Source: Ancylostoma caninum | Taxonomy: Eukaryota > Nematoda > Chromadorea > Rhabditida > Ancylostomatidae | Length of the DNA stretch: 64,000 nt | NCBI GenBank assembly: GCA_037903475.1 | Contig: JBAJFG010000319.1 | Coordinates: forward strand, 178,779 to 242,778 | Direction of reading: 5' to 3' | Part shown: piece by piece, positions 21,625-32,899 of the stretch | Position numbering within the stretch: the stretch's first letter is position 1 | Layout of the letters: the number at the start of each line of letters is the position of its first letter | Notes under the pieces: model-generated | What the model was told of the DNA's origin: nothing | The model's input: the letters and a program-made list of their open reading frames with translations, nothing else | The model's database searches: none | Program-made: the position numbers and the translations under genes

Positions 21625-21981
21625 CTAGTGCCCACTCAGATCATGAGGTATCCATACGCCAAACTTCCATGCCTTTCCAAGGCGATGCAGATGGGCAGCT
21701 ATAGTATCATGATGGCACTGAAGCTCCTCTGACAGCTCAGGGGTGTCACGCCGCGGATCCTCTTCAACCAGTTCCAGAAGGCGCTCGTCATCCACTTCAC
21801 TACCAGACCATTGTTTGTCACCCAAGTCGAAGTCGCCGTTTTTGAACTTGCGGAACCAAACTTTTGCCGTATCGTATGAGCCGCTCACTGCATCACATAT
21901 GTTCTTCGTTGCATCTCTCGCGTTACTGTTTCCTGAATTCGTAAGGCAGAAGCAGTCGAAGTTGCTTGGAGTCAATGGCAA
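21625..21981 (-). pseudogene. Mariner transposase N-terminal fragment (SETMAR-type)
   Basis: The minus strand reads NICDAVSGSYDTAKVWFRKF, NGDFDLGDKQWSGSEVDDE, RLLELVEEDPRRDTPELSEE and HLHRLGKAWKFGVWIPHDLS. This is the paired helix-turn-helix DNA-binding half of a mariner transposase, which binds the element's terminal repeats. It stops at a TGA just where the catalytic DD(34)D domain should begin, and I find no D-containing block downstream (below 21625). No terminal repeats are visible, so this is a lone relic. Automatic pipelines often call such pieces SETMAR, but there is no SET domain here. Confidence 0.85.
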
Positions 21982-22315
21982 TTTCTTCAGCCATAACCGA
22001 AACGAAATGCGAAGGTAAATTAGGTGTGAATAGTCTATTGACCAACCTTAATAACACACTAGTTCTAAAGTTTCAAAACAATCTCAAGATAAGATATAGG
22101 ATACTAATTAAGTGACGAGGAACTTTTCCGACAACCTAATAGAATTTAAACCATTAGCACGAGAAATTTACTTCATTTTTTTCCTTTCTTTGTCCTCGAT
22201 TCTCTTGAATGCCACAAACCATTTGAAACCTTCTGAAAACTAGCCTGGCGATCTCTTGGAGCACATTGCCATTTGGACGCATAATGAAGACTGAATTTCA
22301 CCTTAGTGGATATCG

Positions 22316-22798
22316 CGCTTGAAGCCCTCGTAGTTGCGTAAGATTTTTTTTTCGAAAGTGCATGACCCTCTGAAAAGTTTTTCTGCAGTTTCGTCAGTGT
22401 GACAGGCCCTTTTTTTCGTATTTTTTCATCAATTCCTGCAGATTCGTGAGTATTGCGTCACCACCTTTGTTCGGCTGGACTCGTTGTTTTCCATTGTTTT
22501 CCAAAAATCGTTTTAACCAGAATTACGTAACAACCATTGGCCAAGAATAATTGCCGAACCAAGATGAGTGGACTAAATGTATTTAGTCATTCATTTTACT
22601 ATTGCCCAAGGGTTCCACCCTATCCATCATGACAATCCTAAGCAGGGGTTAAAACGCTTGAAGCCCTCGTAGTTGTGTAAGATTTTTTTTTCGAAAGTGC
22701 ATGACCCTCTGAAAAGTTTTTCTGCAGTTTCGTCAGTGTGACAGGCCCTTTTTTTCGTATTTTTTCATCAATTCCTGCAGATTCGCGAGTATTGCGTC
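22316..22798. repeat. Direct duplication of a ~144-bp segment
   Basis: The segment 22316-22459 (starting CGCTTGAAGCCCTCGTAGTT) is repeated almost exactly at 22655-22798, 339 bp downstream, with only a few changes. The DNA between the copies is unique. A local duplication or two insertions of one repeat would both explain this. No coding function is seen. Confidence 0.9.
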
Positions 22799-23397
22799 CA
22801 TCAGCGTGATGCTAGTTGCTTTCACTTTACAGATAATCAGTCACTCACTATGACTGCCTGTGATAACCTGTGACTGCTCTCGTACAACACCAGCAAGCGA
22901 ACGTACGATGGACTCCGACGGCGACTGGACTCTCTCAAGGTTCTCCTGCATTTGTCTAAGCTGATCGATTTTGAACTTGATTGTTTTTCATCTTTGTCAC
23001 AACAGCTTCTGAATCGTCGATGAGCAGGTTGGAGCGATAAATGAGTTTTTTCTCCTATGAAGGGATTTAGCGGTAAAAGTTTCTCTTCCACCTGATACTC
23101 AACACATGCGTTAAAGTGACGCACTGTCTTCCCCAGCTTAATAAGCACAGTTTTCGGAAGAAAGAAGGCCATTCATGGCCTCTGAAGAGGCATATTATAA
23201 GAAATATTGAGAACAAACATTAGAAGAAGGAAAGTTAACTGAAATCGTTGACAGTTCTACATATTACTTGTAATTCCTACCTCTAAAAGCTGACAGACAT
23301 CGGACTTCTGTGCGCATCGCACGCGCTGGTGTGGAGTGACTGGCTCGGAGATTACCCTGACTATATGGAGCCGGTGGTGCGGAACTATTCACAACAG

Positions 23398-23612
23398 CTA
23401 GAAAAGCTGGTTAGTGTTATGCACCTCATGAACAACACATGTAACAGCGTGAAATAAGATACAACACAGTACATCGTCCTCCGCAATGACTAAACGAATC
23501 TCATAACTATCACCAGCAACGTAAATGGGCAATTTGAGAATTAGGACTATCGAAGGGCCAAGAAATGTCTTACCTGTGTTGAGGGACAAGTAATTTGACT
23601 GGCAGGGCTCGT
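23398..23612 (-). CDS. Candidate exon, unidentified
   Basis: The minus-strand frame is open through SNYLSLNTGKTFLGPSIVLI, LPIYVAGDSYEIRLVIAEDD and VLCCILFHAVTCVV to a TAG at 23398. A consensus donor (CACAG followed by GTAAGA) sits after 23578, so either it is used and only the first part is exon, or the frame is read through. It begins next to the (TA)n tract. No family recognised. Confidence 0.25.
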
Positions 23613-23617
23613 CGACA

Positions 23618-23619
<2 letters not shown>

Positions 23620-23703
<84 letters not shown>
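23620..23703. repeat. (TA)n microsatellite, ~41 units
   Basis: Pure TA dinucleotide run. The Tyr-Ile repeat frames that cross it are artefacts. Confidence 0.97.
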
Positions 23704-23707
<4 letters not shown>

Positions 23708-23759
23708 ACTTGTGACTGCAAAGTTACTGCAAACATAAAGAGCCAAAGTAAAGGTCGAT

Positions 23760-26250
23760 GTGGACACAGATGAATCGACAAAAAAATAAAAAAGCAGAAG
23801 TATTCGGTAAATAACCGCTACATGGTGTCACTAAGCGAAAACAACTAGATGAAAACTTTATCTTCGCTCAATATCATTCCCAAACAAGTTCATAGTCTAG
23901 ATAGATAAACTTTATCAAGAAAATTAACATACGTGAAAGGAGAGGATATATCGAAAACATTTTTCATAACTGACCTAATTTTAATAATGATCATGAAAAA
24001 TTATTGAATATGTGAATTAAATAAAGAGCGTTTCCTGCAGCCTGCGCGCCGGAATGCTCATCATTGTACAGTCATAGTTCCAATTCGACAAAAGCGTCCA
24101 CAGTATCATACTCCTCAACAAGAGTTTGACAACTACCAACACACGCGAAAACAACAACATTAGCAAATTTTAATTTTGCACCAGTGCCGTCGCAGACGCA
24201 GTGTTGGATGGTGTCTGATCGTCGCATCCACTACTAGGCGATGAGTAGACATTGCTACTGTTGCATAAGCGTGAACTGCAAAAGAAAGCTTTATGCATTA
24301 GCTATGAACTTTGTAAGACAAACCACCTGAAGCGCAACTGTTTGAGGTGACCAGACACTCCTCTGGGTTCGCTTGGCAAAACACTGAAATTCACTATTGA
24401 TAACGAAACTACGCACCATTTCAGAAACATTTCTACTGTCGTGAATTCTGGGACAGCACGTGTGGTGGATACAGGTAACAAAACATGCACCGGCGGAGCT
24501 TTGCACCAGAACCCCGAACAGCACATACCAGGCGTGTGCCTCGACACTGTTGGTAGCTTCGGGGCTTCCGTCGAAATGCAATTGTCCGCCTGCCATAAAA
24601 CGCGACTGCACAACTGCCGTGGAGGCCCTTTTGCTACCAACCTATATCTATGATTTAGTACGATACTAATGATATAACCAGATACCGTTACTACGCACAA
24701 CCAATAGCAAGCGACACATGTGATAATGCAGAGCGCTGCTCCATCCCGTGCCAGCGCTGCACATTTGTATGATGGTTATTATGCTGGATATTGTGACCAC
24801 TACCCTCGCGGCATCTGTCTGTACTTCCTGCTACACAATTAAACATTAATACTGCCCATATTCAAAGCCCGCTACGAATATATCCACAACACAATATAAA
24901 AGAATACACAATATACGTGCTCGGCAGGAGGAGCGTGTGCACAATGCCTCTTCTCACAGCCAAGCAAGCCGGGTCACCTCTCTGTAGCGCTGCTCCTATC
25001 TTTGTCTAACCAAGTGGATTGTTGTTGTTGCTAATCGACACATGTGTTGTTCCATCATTTATCCTCTTGCTTCCGGACGCCACCGCTCCCAGTGGTGACA
25101 CTCGACGAATGGCGCGCCGGCTATTTATGCAGTTTAGGCTGAGGAGGCGAAGTCTAACGTGTGGGAGGAGCGTAGGATCGCGCAGCAACCTGGGACCCTG
25201 TGAAGATGTTACAAATAGAGCCGCGACTACCAAAAATCTGAACTCGAAAGCCTGGTTGAGGATGGTGAACACTCACTGTTAGCTGATATCCCCACCTATG
25301 CAGAGCGCCTATAGCGATCTTGTTGTGAAGTCTCGTGAACAAGGGGCTGCTACATTGACGTACTTGGCGCAACAGTGGTACGGCGACCAGTATGTACGAA
25401 AGTCTTCTATAACGCAGTGGTCTGTGAGGCACTGGATCACGTTCATGGCTGTGTAAGAACGAAAGTTGTATGTCGTATGTTGTATTCATATGTATGTTGT
25501 ATCAAGTTTTATATCTTACATGATGTTTGAGTGTGAACAGATTTTTAGAAGCAGCACTCCATAATCGTTTCAGCGCAGCAGCAAAAAATGTTGCCTTTGA
25601 AATACCTCCCAAACAAAAATCTTTCTCTGATAACTGTGCAGCACGAACACAGCTCGAATGGCGTAATGGTCCAAGTAGAAAACCTTACAGCAACGGTTCC
25701 CAATCGCTGCCATCCTCTCTTGAATTGTTGTCATTTCACAACAATTGTTGCGTGCGTGCTGCACAGTTATCAGAGTTAGTTCTCTCCAGAATTCTAATAA
25801 GACGCCAGTATGTAACTATACAGGCATATCCCACGGGTAGAGCACATAGGTTTTGTGCCGCCAGCAAAAGGAATAGTACAAACATCAACTAAAAATCTAA
25901 TAAGGCAGGTCAGGAAAGATAGCAACTATAGATGGCAACAAGGAAGCTATCAAATTTCTAAAGACTCACAAAGTCTTTCTCAGCACCTGTCATATCGATA
26001 ATTCTTCGAGGCCGAGATCGAATCACGAGGTGGGCGTGTTATTCGGGATTTGTTGAATGGCCGTACCAACCGATCTGACGACTTCCTGCTTCACACACAA
26101 CCTTCCGGCTTCCGGATAACTTTGAAATAGTTGTGCAAGCAAAACTACCCCAAATGCAAATAGTGACATGAACACATTACCGGTCGGTGTTAAACTTTTC
26201 TATCGCGATCAAGATCTCACGTGATCATCCCTTGCTCATTCCTTCAAAAA
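23760..26250. other. No gene supported
   Basis: Several overlapping frames on both strands around 24290-24700 and 25000-25500 are open without splice context or recognisable motifs. Nothing here could be assigned. It could include decayed repeats that I cannot align within the window. Confidence 0.35.
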
Positions 26251-26612
26251 TAAGATGGAGTGATTCAGGCCAGAAAACGCTCCACTGTGATCAAATCCAC
26301 AATTTTCGTCCTCCCTAGTAACGAAAACGTGGGTTGCATTTCAGCTGAATACGTGCGTATGCATATATTCTCAAGGATGTAATCGTCCAGCGAATCACTT
26401 CTACACTCACTGTTATTACCGTATGTTTGAGCTGAAGCCTCGCGCAAAATTGATTTTCTGGTGCGAGAAACTTCTATGCCAGGACTCTCAGCATACCAGC
26501 ATGATCTGTTTTCCATTTTCTTGCTAGGAAAAGTGCATAGGTGACATTCATGCGCCGAGTTCTATGAAGGAGAATGGAAAAAAAATTTTAGATCCTGCGG
26601 CGGCGCACTTAC

Positions 26613-26695
26613 ATAGTTTCTCGAATGTCACACCGTCAGTGCTCATGATCAACGAAATTGATTGGGTGATGGGGAAATGGGTGCCTTTTCTCTGA
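26613..26695 (-). CDS. Candidate exon with STDGVTFEKL motif
   Basis: The minus-strand frame reads THFPITQSISLIMSTDGVTF and is cut by a consensus donor GTAAGT after 26613. A hydrophobic strand followed by a S-[TS]-D-G-V turn reminds me of nematode transposon-associated proteins, but this is recall, not proof. A downstream open stretch on the same strand (26516-26265) could be a following exon. Confidence 0.25.
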
Positions 26696-27470
26696 ATTCC
26701 CTCTGCTCTCCATAAAATCTCCGTGGAGCTTGAAGTTTAGGTTTCGCGGAGAGCTTCGCTGTGCTCCAGGTTAGCTTTATTTTACTGCACACTTTCCCAC
26801 CAAAAAGAAAGCTTGCCGAGTCTAGCAATGCAAGAGAAACACATTTAACTCATCTGGCATTCGCACATCCTCTGGTGAACAACGATGAGAAGTTCAGTTT
26901 TACTTTTCATTATTATTTCGAGCTGTGGCCTTATCCTCACCAAATGAATTGATTACTTCTTCGACAATGTTATGATCTCTTGTTACAAATTGACATAATT
27001 CCATTTAGGAGTATGCAATACTAATTGCAGAAGTGGTATTTCGTAAAGTCAAATCGATCAAGAATTTCTGCCTATATCGATTGCACATGAGAAGTAAACT
27101 GCAGTCGAATTACATACATCATACCGCATCATACTTGGTGGAAGTCCGTGGTAGAGCAGTTACATCCTTGAGTGTTGGAATCATGAAAAAATTAAACAAC
27201 TCACTCAAACAGAAGGAACTCCATCCCGTAGTTCCTGTAGATCATACAAGTATGACATCATAATTTACACCGAAGTGTAGTGCGAAATGTAGACAGTCGC
27301 TTGTATGGAATCTGAGCTTAGACTGAATAATACACTCATGCAAAAACTGCTTTGATAAATTCAACTGATGGTTTTTTTGTTGGCAATAGCTTAAAATTAA
27401 TGAAACTACAGATACACGTGAAACGTTTGTCATTTGAATAGACCCACTGTCCATCGGTGAACCCGTATTC

Positions 27471-27840
27471 TAGCGTTCCTTACACCTGGGCCAAATCGGA
27501 CCCCTACTCCACCAGCACAAGGTATTCCCACACTTTTAGGGGACAGCAGACCCATCATTCATTGATGTGCCCATATCTTGGTTTTTCCCAAACTCTCAGA
27601 CCACAGCAGACCCATTGACCGTCGGTGTGCTCGTATTTTGGCGCTCCTCGCGATTGGGCCACAGCGAACCGCTAATCCATCAGCATAAACTTGGCGTTTC
27701 CCACACGTTCAGGCCACAGCAGATCCGTCATTTTTCAAAGGACCCGTATCCTGGCGTGGCTCACAATTGTGCCCCGTGAACTCCACCTCCATCGGCATAA
27801 CAGTATCTGGCATTACTCGCCCTAGGCTTAGCCCACTGGT
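27471..27840. repeat. Degenerate ~60-bp tandem repeat, about seven units
   Basis: Related words such as GGCGTTTCCCACACGTTCAG and CCACAGCAGACCCAT recur at about 27471, 27521, 27580, 27640, 27693, 27753 and 27809. Copies are strongly diverged and spacing varies from 50 to 60 bp, so the array is old. It shares GGCGTTTCCC and GGACCCG with the 59-bp minisatellite at 18.6 kb, which may mean distant relation. Confidence 0.7.
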
Positions 27841-28035
27841 GCATCTGTACTCTTTGTAAATCCCAAGAACAATGGGAGGAAATTAGGAGTTATCCAGGAA
27901 GTTTGATTAATTACATACTTGGTAATAGGAAATGTCTGATCTATGATGACGTTCTTCTATGCATGTGATTGTAACTGGAACTGATTCCGCAGCTGCAGAA
28001 TCGCTCAGTTTTTGGACTGATGCTAGGAAAAGAAC

Positions 28036-28449
28036 GTGCGACATGTGAGATGGTGCGACATATATCACCACCGCACCGTGCCTAAGAAGCCGTCAGGTCG
28101 TACATGGATCTCGCCCAGCCGGATCTGTAGTGCAGCCGTAAGAATCCACCGAAGATTAAGAGATGTTGTGCAATGGCAATCCTGCTCTGTATGTTGTATG
28201 GCTGGAAAACTTGCTGGCAATGTCTCACCGGTGGCTGCTAGATGCCAGTTGAGGACACGGGCCACGACAGAAACCCGGAAATCACGAAAATCACTGCCTA
28301 AGTCTCTCGCTTTGATCACTGGACACTGTATCCATCATTCCGCTATTGAGGATTTGAATCACTCACTGTGCAAGGATTTCGAAAGTGCGGGTGCGGCTGA
28401 CAGTGATTTTCTGCGAACCTGCGTAGTACCTAAACAGTTTAGAGGTTAA
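28036..28449 (+). other. Long open frame, unrecognised
   Basis: A 137-residue plus-strand frame. It contains LALITGHCIHH, faintly like the LTGH..L segment of retroelement RNase H-like ends, but nothing else supports this. No splice sites or start context are evident. I would not call it a gene. Confidence 0.15.
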
Positions 28450-28502
28450 CTCTTTTTATGTTCAATATGAAGAGCTTCTACATTGTCTGTTGTAGGAGTA
28501 GC

Positions 28503-28712
28503 AACACAGATCCTCACGTGGTCAAGTCGTTTTCATTTGGGATAGCGCTGAGAGCCAAAATTGTTATGGTTCGGGCACAATTAGCTTTTAACAGGAATGA
28601 ACTGCGTAACACAGATCCTCACGTGGTCAAGTCGTTTTCATTTGGGATAGCGCTGAGAGCCGAAATTGTTATGGTTCGGGCACAATTAGCTTTTAACAGG
28701 AATGAACTGCGT
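28503..28712. repeat. Perfect-period tandem duplication, 105 bp x 2
   Basis: Positions 28503-28607 are repeated at 28608-28712 with, as far as I can see, a single difference (CCAAAATT versus CCGAAATT). The period is 35 codons, so the plus frame at 28458-28736 stays open and doubles a 35-residue block. Recent slippage duplication; coding is unproven. Confidence 0.95.
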
Positions 28713-29227
28713 AAACGTTCTATTCCTATTTTGTAAGCAGAATATTAAGCTCATGGAGTGCACCATTTGTTCCTCTGACCGTTAATTTCTAATTGCTACT
28801 ACTACTTAATGCTTTAGAAGGAGTGCAGCGAAAATTTCCGTACAACTGCTGTATTTGGATGATTCACCGCTCTGATTGCGAAATCACTCGTTTCTTCAGT
28901 GGTTTTCCCATTCTGCTATAGAGTAAGATCCCTTTGTATTTAGAGGAGCAAACCGAAAAAAAAAGCAAAGGGGAGAGGTACGTTGTACTTTTTCTTTATG
29001 ATTGATTCTCGTCCTGCGACCGCTATACTATACTACGTATGCATTGACCTCGAAGGAATGGCCGACGGCTTCTATTTAGGAAGCATCATGGAGAGAATGG
29101 CTTCCACGGCCTAACACATTATTCGAGCTCTGGATGAGATTTTCCACTTTTCCATTTTTTGAAATCGGTACACCAATACAGAGTAATAGTAATGAGTAAT
29201 AGATGTAATAATTAGTAAAGTAGTATA

Positions 29228-30546
29228 CACTGCGTTTCATAATTATAAGGACATCCTATTTTTCGAGCATAGCGAGCTTCTTCCTAATCCGATCGCCCTA
29301 ATTCTTGCTCTACATATTCGATTCAGAATGCGAAATAACTCCCAGAAATATACTTTCAGCTAGCACTTTTGATACATAAGATTTTTATAGTAACGAATCG
29401 AAAAAAACCGTGTTTCAAAATTGTAGGGACACCTGAATGTTTTGTCCACTATCATCACCGCAATCGAAAATATCACCGTATTTCTCATTCGATGAGCGTG
29501 CCCCGCGGGTCTAGGTTGTCTCTGGAAGAGCAGGCTCAAGTGGATGTTTCGTGCAGGAACGGATACACCTGCAGAGGGATCGCAGCTGAGATCGGAAAAT
29601 TGCATCCACAATTGTTTGAAGAATCCGAACGGTTATAGAAAAAAAGAATCCAGGCCGGCCAAGAGTCCTCTGTGAAGCCACTTCGAGACATCTATGCCGC
29701 ATTCTGTCCAACTACACCGTTAGTCTGGGCGAACTGAAAGCAGATCTTGGGCTGTCGGCGTCACGGATGACCATCTGACGGACAATAATGAAGTTGAAGC
29801 AGATCACCAGACAAGTAATGAACCCTGCACCAAGACTTATGCAAGCGCAAAAGTGTGCTCAACTTCGTTTCGTGCAGAAAAACTTCACGAGAAACTGGGA
29901 TGAGGTTCGTCATGATCTGCTCAAAGAACCAAGAACTTTTTTGTAAGTGATTTAATCTGGTTTATCCTTCCAGGTTATGTGCTCCGATGAAAAAAGTGTA
30001 ATCTCGATGGTCCGGATGATTCGAAGTCGTACTGGAGGGATCTGCGCAAGGAACCGCTCATCTTTTCAAGGAAGAAATTTGGTGGCGGAAGTTGTATGGA
30101 ATGTCTGGGGAGTAACTGCCGGACTGGTTTATGCCCACAATAGGCGATTCTCCTTTGTGGATGAACTCAAAGTGGCCATAACGGATGCCTGGAGTAAACT
30201 GGAGCCAAGGCTCATCGAGAAGCTCTTCTCCAACATGCCAGATAGGATGTTCGAAGTGGCACTGAAACAAGGAGGAGCCACAAAATACTAATACATGTTC
30301 TACTGTTTTTGTTTTGTTTTTTCCTAATAAACTGATTGAAGATAGGAAGCTGTCCCTATAATTTTGAAACATGGTATTTTCGATTTGTTACTATAAAAAT
30401 CTTATGTATCAATGCTAGCTGAAAGTATGTTTCTGGGAGTTATCTCGCATTCTGAATCGAACGGAACAAGAACCAGGGCGATCGGATTACGATGAAGCTC
30501 GCTATGGTCGAATAATTGGGTGTCCCTATAATTATGAAATGCACTG
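29228..30546 (+). mobile_element. Tc3-like transposon with long terminal inverted repeats
   Basis: Flanked by TA (29226-29227 and 30547-30548). The ends begin CACTGCGTTTCATAATTATA and, inverted, CAGTGCATTTCATAATTATA. The inverted repeats extend about 200 bp on each side (to around 29430 and from around 30345). CAGTG ends, TA target and long repeats match the Tc1/Tc3 group, as does the encoded protein. The element is internally deleted and frame-broken, so it is non-autonomous. Confidence 0.92.
29490..30291 (+). pseudogene. Tc3-like transposase, core deleted
   Basis: The first ATG gives VPRGSRLSLEEQAQVDVSCR, the N-terminal helix-turn-helix that binds the element ends. Broken frames follow. 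The first catalytic acid region is seen as CSDEK near 29975-29995, then WRDLRKEPLIFSRKKFGGG near 30030-30085. The frame then jumps to GLVYAHNRRFSFVDELKVAI and DAWSKLEPRLIEKLFSNMPD, RMFEVALKQGGATKY and TAA. Compared with Tc3-type transposases, the stretch from GGG..WG to the NxWG motif near the C terminus, including the second aspartate and the final glutamate, is missing. The C terminus is in good shape, suggesting the deletion (junction near 30085-30120) preceded much of the point decay. Confidence 0.88.
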
Positions 30547-31283
30547 TATGTACAACCGCCATAGGAGAAGTGTCATAGCAAATTTTGTAAGTTTTACTCC
30601 ACTTGTGCAAGTCGCGCGCGTTAAATCGGTCAATATTGCAAGAACCGCATCCAAGTTTAGCTGAAATACCCTGCGGAGCAATTTCGCGCCCATTCCCACA
30701 ACGAACACTTTTCGTCGACCAATTTCGATACGGCGTCTGCGGGTTTGCAGCGTCCGCGCTTTCAAATGACCCACATGTTGTCTGTGGTGGCGTCATAGGA
30801 AAAAATCCGTATTCAAAGGACCGGTGTTTCGTTTGAAGGATCCACGAAGTGATCGTTGGGCTGTTTGTATCTGAGCGTCCATCATTGCTCAGTACGCACG
30901 CGCGCAGCTTTTGTTGGCTGGAGCGTGTTTTCTCACGGATACCGTAATCCTCTGACGTTTTGTCCCATATTTACTGATAGAATATATATCGAGGTCTTAA
31001 ACTTGGGATACGTGCTACACCTATGGTCCGGGCTTAAAAGAGCGAAAAAACCTGGGTGGGCATGGTCTTCAACGGACCTTGCCTTCAAAATTGGCAGTTT
31101 TGTCTATGATGTTACAGATTGAGAAAGACCAAACACAGATAAAAAATAGTATGAAATGTGGTGCACGTCCAATTCAACGTCGGTATGCTTTCTGTAGGTT
31201 TGAAGATATTGAAGTTGAGATCCCTTTTTACTATTTGTTGAATTTCTAAGTTCAGGAGTGTGAACAGCCAGAGGGACAGAAAC

Positions 31284-32345
31284 ATGACAATGGAGAACGT
31301 AGCACCAGATTTAGCAGTATTGTCGAGTGGAATACAATTCCTACAAGAGGCATCTGAAAACATGCACGTACACTTCTCGAAAGATACCATGAAAGTCAGC
31401 TTACTTGGAAATACAAATGACGATATTTGAAGCTTGATATTTATTTGCAGAATTCAGTGGAGTGCGGTCTGCATTCAATTGTTGCATGGTATTCACAGTT
31501 TTCAACCGAAAAAGTTACAACGATCCGCGCAGGTGTACTGTGTGCACGGTGTGTGCTATGGTGGATTTGATGTGCCTCTGCTGTTCGCCATTACGCCTCA
31601 AAAAACTGAGGAAATTTATGTGAAGATATTCACGATTTGATGGAGTGTTTCGACGAGATAGAGAATTTCACAGTTGCCGACCTAAACGTTGTCCTTGACT
31701 TCGAAAAAATTGCCATAGAGGCCGTAAGCAGTGTTCTGGGTATAGATCCCGAAGGGTACTCTTTCCATCTGATGAATTGTTGGACAAAGAAACGAGATTC
31801 ACTTGGACTTCGCCGATGAGAGCACTTCAATGGTCCTCCTCTTTGATTCCTGCCGCGCGGGTCTTCGTGTGGAAGTGACGCAGTAGAGTAATAGTTTACT
31901 AGGTAGCTATTCAGAACAATAACGAAGACAGCGAACAGCGGCTAATACAGCCGGAACATCGAATATGACGGGACAATCCTTCTCGATCCAGGGTGGGCCT
32001 TTTATAGCCCCCTCCGGGAAGTTCTGGAACCATGGACGATGTCCAAGGTTCCAGATATCACGGTTTGTGGTCGAGTCTCGATCAGAGTCCGACCAAAGTT
32101 CGCACACACACCCTAGCGCCCACCCTGGAAGATCGCACGTTCCCTTGCTAGCATTGCGTAGGTCAATTTAGGTTAGTCAACTGTGTGAATCGCGCTTCCG
32201 CGATAGCCAATACATCCGCTGCCGAAAAAGGATGAGAGCGATGGCTCGTTGGTGGAAAATGATAAAGGGACTGCCTTTTCTTCCTGAACACCTAAGAAGT
32301 CATGTGGTTGCTCTGACCACCTGTTCCGGCATCTCATCCTACATA
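31284..32345 (+). pseudogene. MULE (Mutator-like) transposase remnant
   Basis: Plus-strand pieces carry MULE transposase signatures. After an acceptor TTATTTGCAG (31450) come LLHGIHSFQPKKL, SAQVYCVHGVCYGGFDVPLL and FAITPQKTEEIYVKIF. After a one-base frame change near 31637 come DLNVVLDFEKIAIEAV with the second acid and GYSFHLMNCWTKKRDSLGL with the conserved histidine. About 380 bp further on, ARWWKMIKGLPFLPEHLRSH at 32240-32300 fits the segment that follows the catalytic core. The intervening DNA (about 31825-32180) is unrelated and looks inserted. An upstream open stretch (31284-31390) may be another exon. Stops and the frameshift make it a pseudogene. Terminal inverted repeats were not found. 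Confidence 0.75.
31860..32185 (-). promoter_or_regulatory. Promoter-like insert: TATA box with upstream HSE-like site
   Basis: On the minus strand GGTTCCAGAACTTCCC (around 32016-32031) precedes GGGGCTATAAAAGG (31998-32010). TTCCAGAA fits the TTCnnGAA core of a heat-shock element. A 9-bp inverted repeat (TCTGGAACC at 32023-32031 and GGTTCCAGA at 32047-32055) surrounds this area. The block interrupts the MULE remnant, so it may be a solo long terminal repeat or part of one, although I could not find a target duplication. Function is inference. Confidence 0.35.
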
Positions 32346-32424
32346 TGAAATAAAGCGTTTGTGTATCGAGTTTCTGAAAAGTTGCAATAGATTGTGGTGG
32401 GTTGGTTTAGTGAAACCTAAGGTA

Positions 32425-32745
32425 GCCGCTATACTCCTTGAGGAGTATAGCACCTTGCGTCACCGTCGCCGGCGACGGCGGCCGCCAATGTTCGCGGCGC
32501 CTCACAATCGATACGCACCGGCGCCGCAGTCGCCATCATTGGCGGCCGCCGATCGCCAATGTTGGCGACCAATCGATACGCACCGACGTCACAGTCGCCA
32601 ACATTGGCGGCCGCCAATGTTGGCGATCGCCAGCGCCGGCGACGGCGGCCGCCGCCGCCGCTCCGCCCACAATCAATGCGTATTGGTCTCACAGTCGCCG
32701 GCGACGGCGATGCAAGGTACTACAGTCCTCGAGGACTATAGCGGC
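32425..32745. mobile_element. GC-rich palindromic inverted-repeat element
   Basis: The ends are inverted: GCCGCTATACTCCTTGAGGA at 32425 and, reversed, GCCGCTATAGTCCTCGAGGA from 32745. Both continue into CACCTTGCGTCACCGTCGCC-like sequence. Inside, CAATCGATACGCACCG recurs near 32506 and 32571 and in a diverged form near 32670. There is a perfect 32-bp palindrome at 32595-32626. The block is far richer in GC and CpG than its surroundings. It has no transposase, so it is a MITE-like element or a self-folding repeat. Open frames through it are composition artefacts. Confidence 0.8.
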
Positions 32746-32899
32746 AGTGTAAGTGTTACCTGCATCGCATCTTTCATTTGACAAAATTGGTTTTAGAAAA
32801 AATGTATCCGCCTGATAGGCAGAGTCAGTCGTAGAAGGACTCCTCTTCTACGGCCTTATCTCAGATCTCTGTAAAAATCACTTTCTTTGAAGACCTGAA

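Noticed and set aside
21625..21981. SETMAR histone methyltransferase gene
   Set aside because: Only the mariner helix-turn-helix part is present. No SET domain sequence is nearby.
23570..23767. Tyr-Ile repeat protein across the TA tract
   Set aside because: It is the translation of a dinucleotide microsatellite with no coding context. The same applies to 16929-17272 where it crosses the TA run.
30440..30836. Genes in frames on both strands beside the Tc3-like element
   Set aside because: They overlap the element's right inverted repeat and have no splice or family support.
32359..32781. Arg/Ala-rich proteins on both strands
   Set aside because: Open frames caused by high GC content of the palindromic element; several frames are open on both strands.
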